From a bacterium (GTDB lineage Bacteria; Zixibacteria; MSB-5A5; GN15; FEB-12), in contig DAOUUR010000035.1 of assembly GCA_030668045.1 (NCBI GenBank), positions 1 through 10,891 of the forward strand: a stretch of DNA of 10,891 nt. The letters run 5' to 3'. The notes below the pieces were generated by a model. That model had not been told where the DNA came from and did not search any database. It saw only the letters and a program-made list of their open reading frames with translations. Below are positions 1-6,401 of the stretch, one piece after another (the stretch's first letter is position 1; every line of letters begins with the position of its first letter). The translations under genes were made by a program, and so were the position numbers.

Positions 1-1931
1 ACTTTGTCCTCTCTTTTGAATTGACCCCCAACCGTGGTGATTCGATGTCGGCCATTGGGATCGCCCGTGACCTGGCGGGCCTCGCTTCAATCAAACTGCG
101 TCGACCTGAGCATCCTATCGAAGAGAGCGCCGAAAAAGCTTCCGATTATATCAGCGTTTCAATTGATAATCCCGAGGCCTGTCCCCGCTACGCCGCTCGC
201 GTGATCAAGGGTGTCAAGCAGGGTCCGTCACCGTGGTGGCTTAAGATGAAGCTGCTAACCGCCGGGATTCGTCCGATTTCAAACGTTGTCGATATAACTA
301 ATCTGGTGATGCTTGAGACAGGGCAGCCGCTGCACGCCTTTGACCTGAACAGATTCGGTTCAAACGAAGTTGTTGTCCGCTGTGCCCGTGATAAGGAAAA
401 GTTCACTACCCTTGACGGACAGGAACATACACTTACGCCCGAAGTTCTTCTCATTACCAACGGGAAGCAGGCTGTTGCCGCCGGTGGCATTATGGGCGGT
501 CAGGACTCCGAGGTCGGCGATGATACTACCGATATCCTGCTGGAGTCAGCGTACTTCAATCCCGGTGTAATTCGTCGTGGCCGAAAACAACTCGGTTTTG
601 TCACCGAGTCTTCGTCCCGTTTTGAAAAAGGCGCTGATCCCAACTGCGTCCCGTACGCTATCAACCGAGCCGCGCATTTGCTCCAGAAGCTGTGCGGGGG
701 AGAGGTCCTGGGTGGGATCGTTGATTGCTACCCAAATGAAATCGTACCCGGCTCTATAGATTTCCGCCCGTCGCGATGCAACAAAGTTCTTGGAACAGAT
801 TTGTCGGCGGAGAAGATGCGTACCATCCTGACCGACCTTGAGTATGAAGTAGCCGACGGCGACGGCGACACTTTCCAGGTACGAGTTCCGACCTATCGAA
901 CTGATATCGTCCGGGAGATTGACCTGATTGAGGAAATTGTCCGCATCTACGGTTTCGACAATGTTCCCGATGCGATCTCCAATGTTGGACCGCTCTATAC
1001 GCCTCTTCGCTACTATGACCTCTTTAACGAAGAGCTTGCGACCATATTGACCGGAGTCGGTTTTGACGAGATGCTTAACCACGGTCTGGCAGACAGCCGC
1101 ACCGCGCGCCTGCTCAATCCGGATGCGGGCCAGTTGAAGATCATCAATCCGATTTCCGAAGAGCTCGACATTATGCGCAACTCGGTTGTCCATACCGCCC
1201 TTGATGTCGTCAAACTTAATCTGGCGCATCGCAATATGGATATTCGGCTGTTCGAGCTTGGTCGCTGCTTTTCCCCGCCCGATGCCAAAGATAACTGGGT
1301 TGAAGAGGATCGTCTGGTAATGGTCGTATCGGGACATACCGAAAATGGTTGGCGCTCGACCCCTCGACCGCTCGATTTTTATGATCTGAAAGGCGCCATC
1401 GATCAGCTTGCCGGACATTTTGACTGGTCTGCACCCGACTATGTGGCTGCCGACGTTCCGTATTTTGATGACGACATCTCATTTGAAGTCCGGATCGATT
1501 CTCAGAAGGTTGGCGAGATCGGCCAGATCGCCAAGGCTATTGGTACGAAACTTGGGATCAAGCAAACAATATTCGTTGCGGAACTGTCTCTTTCTGTGTT
1601 AATTGGTATGAGTAATCGGCTGGTTGAATACGAGCCGTTGCCGGTGTACCCTTCCGCTTCTCGTGATATTTCGATGACTCTCGACGAGCAGGTTCGGACC
1701 GGCGATTTGATTGAAAAAGTCAAGAAGACTGCCGGGGAACTGGCCAGATCGGTGCAGATATTTGATCTCTACGCTGGCAAGCAGATTGAGAAAGGCAGAA
1801 AATCTATTGCGATCTCTATTGTGTACCGCTCCGATGAACGCAGTCTCGAGAGCGCCGAAGTTGATAAACAACAACAAGATGTTACCGATATGCTTAAGGA
1901 TGACTTTAAGGCTGAAATTCGGGATAACTGA
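1..1931 (+). CDS. pheT: Phenylalanine--tRNA ligase beta subunit, 5'-truncated by window edge
   Basis: PheT pairs with PheS as an alpha2beta2 cytoplasmic enzyme that charges tRNA-Phe. The reading frame is open from base 3 (F-V-L-S-F-E before the TTG at 21), so that TTG is an internal Leu of the conserved L-T-P-N-R-G-D motif and not a start. About 150 N-terminal residues, including the OB-fold tRNA-binding domain, lie outside the window; some 640 of the usual 800 residues are visible. In order: the B3/B4 region at about 186-355 (R-P-I-S-N-V-V-D-I-T-N, G-Q-P-L-H-A-F-D); the B5 domain at about 750-975, with Asp at 903 and 921 and a Glu pair at 930-935 as the likely Mg2+ ligands; the catalytic-like B6/B7 core; and the FDX-ACB anticodon-binding domain at about 1627-1928 (Y-P-S-A-S-R-D-I-S). 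The motif has Ser where Cys is common (R-G-D-S-M-S). The frame is intact. The next gene begins 2 nt after the stop. Confidence 0.97.
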   Translation, partial: FVLSFELTPNRGDSMSAIGIARDLAGLASIKLRRPEHPIEESAEKASDYISVSIDNPEACPRYAARVIKGVKQGPSPWWLKMKLLTAGIRPISNVVDITNLVMLETGQPLHAFDLNRFGSNEVVVRCARDKEKFTTLDGQEHTLTPEVLLITNGKQAVAAGGIMGGQDSEVGDDTTDILLESAYFNPGVIRRGRKQLGFVTESSSRFEKGADPNCVPYAINRAAHLLQKLCGGEVLGGIVDCYPNEIVPGSIDFRPSRCNKVLGTDLSAEKMRTILTDLEYEVADGDGDTFQVRVPTYRTDIVREIDLIEEIVRIYGFDNVPDAISNVGPLYTPLRYYDLFNEELATILTGVGFDEMLNHGLADSRTARLLNPDAGQLKIINPISEELDIMRNSVVHTALDVVKLNLAHRNMDIRLFELGRCFSPPDAKDNWVEEDRLVMVVSGHTENGWRSTPRPLDFYDLKGAIDQLAGHFDWSAPDYVAADVPYFDDDISFEVRIDSQKVGEIGQIAKAIGTKLGIKQTIFVAELSLSVLIGMSNRLVEYEPLPVYPSASRDISMTLDEQVRTGDLIEKVKKTAGELARSVQIFDLYAGKQIEKGRKSIAISIVYRSDERSLESAEVDKQQQDVTDMLKDDFKAEIRDN

Positions 1932-1933
1932 TT

Positions 1934-2176
1934 ATGTCTGATAAACTGGAAGTACTGTCAACCAAGATTGACGAAGTCCTGGGCCGGTTTGAACAGCTTA
2001 AATCGGAAAACACCACCCTGAAAGATCAGGACGCCGATATGAAAGCGGAGCTTGTGTCGCTCAAGAAACATTACTCCAGTGTGATGCTGGAAAATGCGGA
2101 CCAGGCCGATAATTTTCGCGACAAGCTGGTGCTGGTGCTTGACAGGCTCAGCCAGCTTGAGTCGCTCATTGATTGA
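1934..2176 (+). CDS. zapB: Small coiled-coil protein, ZapB-like cell division factor
   Basis: 80 residues, predicted almost wholly alpha-helical and cytoplasmic. Leu/Ile/Val heptads run from about residue 5 to 78, and there is no signal peptide or membrane segment. The C-terminal part (F-R-D-K-L-x3-L-D-R-L-x2-L-E) resembles short ZapB-type proteins found between pheT and zapA in other Gram-negatives. ZapB is a coiled-coil component of the Z-ring that works with ZapA. The call rests on size, coiled-coil character and position, because such sequences are too low in complexity for firm homology. The ATG lies 2 nt after the pheT stop with no clear Shine-Dalgarno, so translation is probably coupled to pheT. 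It could instead be a generic coiled-coil protein. Confidence 0.7.
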   Translation: MSDKLEVLSTKIDEVLGRFEQLKSENTTLKDQDADMKAELVSLKKHYSSVMLENADQADNFRDKLVLVLDRLSQLESLID

Positions 2177-2186
2177 TTGTTTTTGC

Positions 2187-2215
2187 TTGACAGTAAACAG
2201 GATTGAAACGATAAA
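2187..2215 (+). promoter_or_regulatory. Candidate sigma70-type promoter for zapA(-rny)
   Basis: A perfect TTGACA -35 at 2187-2192, a 17-nt spacer and GATAAA (4 of 6 to TATAAT) at 2210-2215. It lies in the only sizeable gap between zapB and zapA. Transcription would start near 2222 and give zapA a 5' leader of about 55 nt. Recognised by pattern only. Confidence 0.5.
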
Positions 2216-2241
2216 GATATTGTAACCAAGCAGGATAGAGT

Positions 2242-2257
2242 GGCGGGTTTAACCGCC
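2242..2257 (+). promoter_or_regulatory. Small hairpin in the zapA leader
   Basis: GGCGG at 2242-2246 pairs with CCGCC at 2253-2257 around a 6-nt loop. No T tract follows, so it is not an intrinsic terminator. It would lie in the 5' leader made from the promoter at 2187-2215, about 20 nt before the zapA ATG. It may affect mRNA stability or translation, or may be chance. Confidence 0.25.
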
Positions 2258-2277
2258 GACGTCCGAATTGATATTTT

Positions 2278-2583
2278 ATGACTACTAGTAGCGTTGATAA
2301 CAAGGTCGTCGTCAGAATTTATGACGAGGACTATCCCATTACAGGGGCAGGCGACCCCAAGCATATTTCCAAAATCGCTGATCTTGTTGACTCGAGAATG
2401 AAAGAGATTGCCGATGGTGGCCGGGTGAAATCGCGAGACAAAGTCGCGATCCTGGCCGCTCTATCGATAGCGTCCGAACTGGTTGAAAGTAAGGATGCTT
2501 TAGACGAGACCGGAGGCAGTGTCGAAAATCGCGTCAAGGGTTTTATCACGCAGCTTGAAGAGGCGTTAGCCGATAAGTCATAA
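2278..2583 (+). CDS. zapA: Cell division protein ZapA
   Basis: 101 residues matching the ZapA family: an N-terminal beta segment (V-V-V-R-I-Y-D-E-D-Y-P-I, about residues 9-20), then the helix containing H-I-S-K-I-A-D-L-V-D, then the conserved K-V-A-I-L-A-A-L-S-I-A-S-E-L (about residues 55-68) and a C-terminal coiled coil. ZapA binds FtsZ filaments in the cytoplasm and promotes Z-ring bundling. This ATG is the only reasonable start, because an in-frame TGA lies at 2269-2271. No Shine-Dalgarno is visible upstream. With the ZapB-like gene before it, it forms a small division module inside a housekeeping cluster. Confidence 0.9.
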   Translation: MTTSSVDNKVVVRIYDEDYPITGAGDPKHISKIADLVDSRMKEIADGGRVKSRDKVAILAALSIASELVESKDALDETGGSVENRVKGFITQLEEALADKS

Positions 2584-2670
2584 GTATCCATTCGGGTAGC
2601 CGTCGGGTTGCCTGTTCCTTCTATCTCGACTTTTTATATAGTTTCAAACATCTCGGACTGTGTCCGGATG

Positions 2671-2675
2671 GGAGG
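2671..2675 (+). promoter_or_regulatory. Strong ribosome binding site of rny
   Basis: GGAGG lies 4 nt before the ATG at 2680. It decides the start over an in-frame TTG at 2608 and ATG at 2668, both of which would put non-conserved residues ahead of the membrane anchor. It is the only consensus-like ribosome site in the window. Confidence 0.8.
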
Positions 2676-2679
2676 CATT

Positions 2680-4245
2680 ATGAATGACATTCTTATATAT
2701 ATCCTTGTCGGAATCGTTGCAGCCGCAGCGGGGTTCACTCTGGCCTGGATTCTGGCGCGTCGAATCGGCGCCAATAGTCTTCAGAAAGCCGAGCAGGAAG
2801 TCAAAAAGATTCTTGCCGAGGCTGAGAAGACAGCAGAGATAAAGAAAAAAGAAGCTGTTCTGGAGGCGCGGGAAGAGTTCCTGAAAGTCAAAAGCGATTT
2901 CGACCTGGAAGCTACCCGTCTGCGGCGTGAACTGGAAGACTCTGAGAAGGACCTCGCGGAGAGAAAATCAACGATCCAGAAACGACTGGAGGTCCTCGAT
3001 ACTCGTGATCGCGATCTGGGGTCTCGGGAGAAAAATATTCAGGCGCGTGAAAAGGGAATTGAACTGCGAGAGCGCGAGCTTGAGGAAACGATCAAAACCC
3101 AGAACGAGCAGCTGCAAAAAATAGCCCAGATGACGCCAGAGGAAGCCAAGCGACAACTGATGGATAACATGTTCAACGAAGCCAAAATCGAAGCCGCTGC
3201 TATGATAAAAGAGATCAAGGACAAGGCTGTACGCGAGGCCGACAAAGAAGCACGCGAGATCACGCTTTCGGCTATCTATCGCAGCGCCGCCGACTACACG
3301 CTGGAATCGACTGTCTCGGTTGTCAACCTGCCCAACGATGAGATGAAGGGGCGGATTATTGGCCGCGAGGGTCGCAATATCCGTTCTTTTGAAACTGCTA
3401 CCGGCGTTGATGTGATTGTCGATGACACTCCCGAAGCGGTGATCTTGTCGGGGTACGATCCGGTTCGAAGAGAGATCGCTCGTATGTCTTTGGAGAAACT
3501 GATCAGCGATGGCCGGATTCATCCTACGCGCATTGAAGAGGTGGTCGAAAAATCACAGCGCGAGATGGAAGTGATGGTTCGTGAAGCCGGTGAGCAGGCC
3601 TGTTTCGATCTTGGTATTCACGGCCTTCATGCTGATGTCATCAAGATGATGGGCAAATTGCATTACCGAACATCTTATGGTCAGAATGTGCTGGGGCACT
3701 GCAAGGAAGTTGCTATGCTGTGTGGTCTGATGGCCGCAGAGCTTGAACTTGATGCTACGGTGGCGAAACGTTGTGGCTTACTCCATGATATCGGAAAAGC
3801 GATTGACCGTGAAACCGAAGGTACTCACACGCAGATAGGCGCCGATTTTATGCGGCGGTATCATGAGAACGAGGTTGTAATTAACGCTGTGGAAGCGCAT
3901 CATGGCGATGTTCCGATGCTTGGTCCGTACCCGGTGCTTGTTCAGGCAGCCGACGCTATTTCCGGGGCGCGTCCGGGAGCGCGAAGGGAACCGCTGGAGG
4001 CGTACATCAAGCGGCTGACACAGCTTGAAGAATTGGCCGATAGTTTCAAAGGTGTCTCCAAAGCTTACGCTATTCAGGCTGGGCGTGAGGTTCGCGTGAT
4101 TGTCGAAAATGAGATGGTCGATGATCTGGGTGCTTCGATCCTGGCCGGTGATATTGCCGCAAAGGTTGAAGCCGAAATGCAGTACCCCGGTCAGATCAAA
4201 GTGACGGTGATCAGGGAAGCCCGTTCGACGGAGTACGCAAAATAG
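2680..4245 (+). CDS. rny: Ribonuclease Y
   Basis: 521 residues, the usual length for RNase Y, a membrane-anchored endoribonuclease that starts mRNA decay. Visible in order: one N-terminal transmembrane helix (residues 4-25); a long charged coiled coil (about 30-190, rich in E-K-R heptads); a KH RNA-binding domain with G-R-E-G at 228-231; and an HD hydrolase domain with L-H-D-I-G, His369-Asp370 being the metal-binding pair. The family signatures [25 protein letters not shown] and [12 protein letters not shown] follow. The family's common Q-N-V-L-x-H-S is Q-N-V-L-G-H-C here, probably a mild variant. The gene follows zapA by 96 nt and ends before a strong terminator, so it is likely last in its transcript. 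The ymdB-family gene follows it. Confidence 0.97.
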   Translation: MNDILIYILVGIVAAAAGFTLAWILARRIGANSLQKAEQEVKKILAEAEKTAEIKKKEAVLEAREEFLKVKSDFDLEATRLRRELEDSEKDLAERKSTIQKRLEVLDTRDRDLGSREKNIQAREKGIELRERELEETIKTQNEQLQKIAQMTPEEAKRQLMDNMFNEAKIEAAAMIKEIKDKAVREADKEAREITLSAIYRSAADYTLESTVSVVNLPNDEMKGRIIGREGRNIRSFETATGVDVIVDDTPEAVILSGYDPVRREIARMSLEKLISDGRIHPTRIEEVVEKSQREMEVMVREAGEQACFDLGIHGLHADVIKMMGKLHYRTSYGQNVLGHCKEVAMLCGLMAAELELDATVAKRCGLLHDIGKAIDRETEGTHTQIGADFMRRYHENEVVINAVEAHHGDVPMLGPYPVLVQAADAISGARPGARREPLEAYIKRLTQLEELADSFKGVSKAYAIQAGREVRVIVENEMVDDLGASILAGDIAAKVEAEMQYPGQIKVTVIREARSTEYAK

Positions 4246-4283
4246 AAGAATTCTCACACGACCCAAGATAGAGATTGATTCCT

Positions 4284-4314
4284 AAGCGGAGTTTTGTTAA
4301 ACTCCGCTTTTGTT
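4284..4314 (+). terminator. Rho-independent terminator after rny
   Basis: A perfect 11-bp stem (AAGCGGAGTTT at 4284-4294 with AAACTCCGCTT at 4299-4309), a TGTT loop and a T-rich tail running on from the stem (TTTTGTT, 4308-4314). It begins 38 nt after the rny stop and should end the pheT/zapA-rny transcript. Confidence 0.9.
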
Positions 4315-4389
4315 ATACCATTGCAGCCGATATGGATTGGTGGAGCCGATCGGAAACCCTGCGCATCTTCACCTTAGAAAGATGACTTG

Positions 4390-5211
4390 ATGTCATTTAC
4401 AATTCTCTTCGTTGCTGATATCTGCGGACGGGTTGGTCGTCAGGCCGCTGCCCACATGATCAAACCACTGCGGGAAAAGCATTCGGTTGATTTCGTCATC
4501 GCCAACATCGAAAATGCAGCCGGTGGTTTTGGCGTAACGCCACCGATGTCCCAGAAGGCGTTCAGCTATGGGATCGACGTGCAAACGTCGGGCAATCATA
4601 TCTGGGACAGGCAGGACATTATCGACTATCTCCACGACAAGCCAAAACTCCTGCGCCCTGCCAACTTTCCAATTGGGGCCCCCGGACTCGGCTCATATGT
4701 TCAGCAGGTCGGCGATGTTCGAGTGGCTGTTCTGAATCTAATGGGTCGGACGTACATGAAAGATATCGATTGTCCCTTCAGGGTTGCCGATCGCGAACTA
4801 AACCAGATTGACCCCGATGTGAATATTGTCTTTGTCGATTTTCATGCTGAGGCGACATCGGAAAAACAGGCTTTGTTCTATTACCTCGACGGCAAAATAT
4901 CGGCGATTGTCGGAACTCACACCCACATTCAGACCGCCGACGAACAGATCAGCGCGAGAGGGACAGCCTACATCACCGATGCCGGTATGACCGGTCCTTT
5001 TGATTCGATCATCGGTATGCAGAAAAAACCGGCACTTGAGAGATTCCTTACCGGAATGCCAAAACGGTTCACTACCGCCAGCGATGATATCCGAATCTCC
5101 GGTGTGATCGTCGATATTAATGCAGCCACAGGCAGAGCTGAACGCATCGAACGATACTGCGAGAAGTTTGATATCCGTGATGCCCAGAGTCTCAACGAGG
5201 AAACCGATTAA
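4390..5211 (+). CDS. ymdB: YmdB-family metallophosphoesterase (TIGR00282 type)
   Basis: 273 residues, cytoplasmic, a calcineurin-like dinuclear metallophosphoesterase. All expected metal ligands are visible: Asp10 (V-A-D-I-C-G), Glu41 and Asn42 (I-E-N-A-A-G-G), Asn69 and His70 (S-G-N-H-I-W-D), His152 (D-F-H-A-E-A-T-S-E-K), and His177 with His179 (G-T-H-T-H-I-Q-T-A-D-E). The signature G-M-T-G-P-F-D-S follows. Bacillus subtilis YmdB is a phosphodiesterase reported to act on cyclic nucleotides and to influence biofilm and motility decisions; its substrate here is unknown. I chose the ATG at 4390 over the adjoining in-frame TTG at 4387. No clear Shine-Dalgarno is present. The rny-ymdB neighbourhood is conserved in other phyla, but here a strong terminator separates the two. 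It is probably co-transcribed with folD, 20 nt downstream. Confidence 0.93.
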   Translation: MSFTILFVADICGRVGRQAAAHMIKPLREKHSVDFVIANIENAAGGFGVTPPMSQKAFSYGIDVQTSGNHIWDRQDIIDYLHDKPKLLRPANFPIGAPGLGSYVQQVGDVRVAVLNLMGRTYMKDIDCPFRVADRELNQIDPDVNIVFVDFHAEATSEKQALFYYLDGKISAIVGTHTHIQTADEQISARGTAYITDAGMTGPFDSIIGMQKKPALERFLTGMPKRFTTASDDIRISGVIVDINAATGRAERIERYCEKFDIRDAQSLNEETD

Positions 5212-5231
5212 GCTAAAGGACGACTTCAAGT

Positions 5232-6116
5232 ATGAGCGCGCAAATCATTGATGGCAAAGAGGTAGCGAAGAGCGTCAGGAAATCTGTCAAGGCCCGCATT
5301 GCCACTCTGAAAGAGAAGGGAGTCACTCCCGGTCTGGCTACAGTGTTGATCGGCGATGACCCCGCTTCACAGACATATGTGAAGAGCAAGGTCCGGATGT
5401 GTGAGAAGCTTGGGCTGTATTCGGAGGCTATTGGCCGACCGGCTGACATCGCTCAGGCCGAACTTGATGAGATCGTCGCGCAGCTCAACGAAGCTCCCAA
5501 CATTCACGGGATTCTCGTGCAATCGCCGTTGCCGTCGCATTTGGATGAACCAGCGGTCGTCAAGGCTATCAGGCCGGAGAAAGATGTCGATGGTTTCCAT
5601 CCGTACAATGTTGGTCTGATGCTGATCGGTGAACCCAACGTGCTGCCCTGCACGCCTCATGGGATTATGAAGCTGCTGGAGTATTATAATATCGATCCCG
5701 CCGGTAAAGAGGCTGTCATTGTTGGACGCTCTAATATTGTTGGCAAGCCAATGGCTGCTATATTGGTGCAGAAAGCGAAGATGGCCAACGCCACAGTCAC
5801 TATAGCGCATTCCCGTTCGACCAATCTGGCCGAAATAACTCGCCGGGCTGATATCCTGATTGCGGCTGTCGGGCGACCGGGCACAATTGATGGTTCGATG
5901 ATCAAGGATGGTGCTGTCGTGATCGATGTCGGGGTCAACCGAATCGACGACTCCAACGATCCCAGAGGCTATCGGTTGGTAGGCGATGTTGACTTTGATT
6001 CATGTGCCGCCAGAGCTTCCTGGATCACGCCGGTGCCGGGCGGAGTTGGACCGCTGACTATCGCAATGCTGATGTTCAACGCTGTTGAGGCCGCTGAAAG
6101 GTCGATTATCGGATAG
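5232..6116 (+). CDS. folD: Bifunctional methylenetetrahydrofolate dehydrogenase/cyclohydrolase
   Basis: 294 residues, full length for FolD, a cytoplasmic homodimer. It interconverts 5,10-methylene-THF, 5,10-methenyl-THF and 10-formyl-THF, supplying one-carbon units for purines and formyl-Met. The N-terminal catalytic domain has Y49-x3-K53 (catalytic Lys), Q97 in V-Q-S-P-L-P and D120 in K-D-V-D-G-F-H-P. The NAD(P)-binding domain has P-C-T-P-H-G, V-G-R-S-N-I-V-G-K-P from residue 164, and D-V-G-V-N-R. The C-terminal signature P-V-P-G-G-V-G-P-L-T falls at about 267-276. V-Q-S-P replaces the common V-Q-L-P, a tolerated position. A weak AAAGGA lies 11 nt before the ATG. No convincing terminator follows until the hairpin at 6369-6401. 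Confidence 0.97.
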   Translation: MSAQIIDGKEVAKSVRKSVKARIATLKEKGVTPGLATVLIGDDPASQTYVKSKVRMCEKLGLYSEAIGRPADIAQAELDEIVAQLNEAPNIHGILVQSPLPSHLDEPAVVKAIRPEKDVDGFHPYNVGLMLIGEPNVLPCTPHGIMKLLEYYNIDPAGKEAVIVGRSNIVGKPMAAILVQKAKMANATVTIAHSRSTNLAEITRRADILIAAVGRPGTIDGSMIKDGAVVIDVGVNRIDDSNDPRGYRLVGDVDFDSCAARASWITPVPGGVGPLTIAMLMFNAVEAAERSIIG

Positions 6117-6252
6117 GGCCAACGGTCCCGATATCTGCAATTGGTTTCCTGAATTCTGCAAGTAACTACTGAATTGTTCAACTTCTGAACATCGCAGATT
6201 CTGCTTGTTCAGCCACCAGATCGTTTGACGCAATGGGCTTGAGCTGAACTTG

Positions 6253-6282
6253 TTGTCATCAAGCGAGTTATCATCCGATAAT
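6253..6282 (+). promoter_or_regulatory. Candidate sigma70-type promoter for the surface locus
   Basis: TTGTCA (5 of 6 to TTGACA) at 6253-6258, an 18-nt spacer and GATAAT (5 of 6 to TATAAT) at 6277-6282. A start near 6289 would give a 5' leader of roughly 110 nt ending in the hairpin at 6369-6401. It is the best -35/-10 pair in this gap. Confidence 0.55.
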
Positions 6283-6368
6283 GGACTTCGGGACAGGGAA
6301 GATATTTCCACCTTGAAAATGTCTCGCAATTGCCTGTGGGGCATCGACTTTGCTCTTTCTTAGTTGTT

Positions 6369-6401
6369 GGGGTGGAGTGTGGATAAGCGCCCCGTTTTTT
6401 T
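6369..6401 (+). terminator. Terminator-like hairpin directly abutting a start codon
   Basis: GGGGTG (6369-6374) pairs with CGCCCC (6388-6393), six pairs with one G-U, around a 13-nt loop. A G and seven T (6395-6401) follow, and the ATG begins at 6402. It could end folD transcription, or act as an attenuator in the leader of the surface gene. The stem is short and the loop large, so terminator strength is uncertain. Confidence 0.5.

Larger units (their letters stand above)
6117..6401 (+). other. Non-coding leader region between folD and the surface-protein gene
   Basis: 285 bp with no gene I can support on either strand. It holds a promoter candidate (6253-6282) and a terminator-like hairpin ending at the next start codon (6369-6401). 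A minor GTTCA/TGAAC stem-loop lies at 6176-6190. A 14-codon frame at 6319-6363 (M-S-R-N-C-L-W-G-I-D-F-A-L-S) has no ribosome site and could be chance. I do not recognise a known riboswitch class. Confidence 0.6.

Noticed and set aside
21..23. TTG as the start codon of pheT
   Set aside because: The frame is open upstream to base 3 and the TTG encodes the Leu of the conserved L-T-P-N-R-G-D motif, so the gene is cut by the window edge.
546..1418. A 290-codon open frame on the minus strand inside pheT
   Set aside because: It is fully antisense to a strongly conserved gene, its translation shows no recognisable domain, and such shadow frames are expected at this base composition.
2168..2179. Triple ATTG repeat across the stop codon of the ZapB-like gene as a phase-variable tract
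   Set aside because: Only three units, and gain of one unit keeps the same stop codon, so slippage would not switch the product.
2608..2642. TTG start for rny at 2608 and a promoter around TATATA at 2635-2640
   Set aside because: GGAGG at 2671-2675 fixes the start at 2680, and no -35 element stands at a proper distance from the TATATA.
2584..2679. 6S RNA gene between zapA and rny, as found next to zapA in other bacteria
   Set aside because: The gap is only 96 nt, too short for the usual RNA of about 180 nt, and I see no long bulged hairpin.
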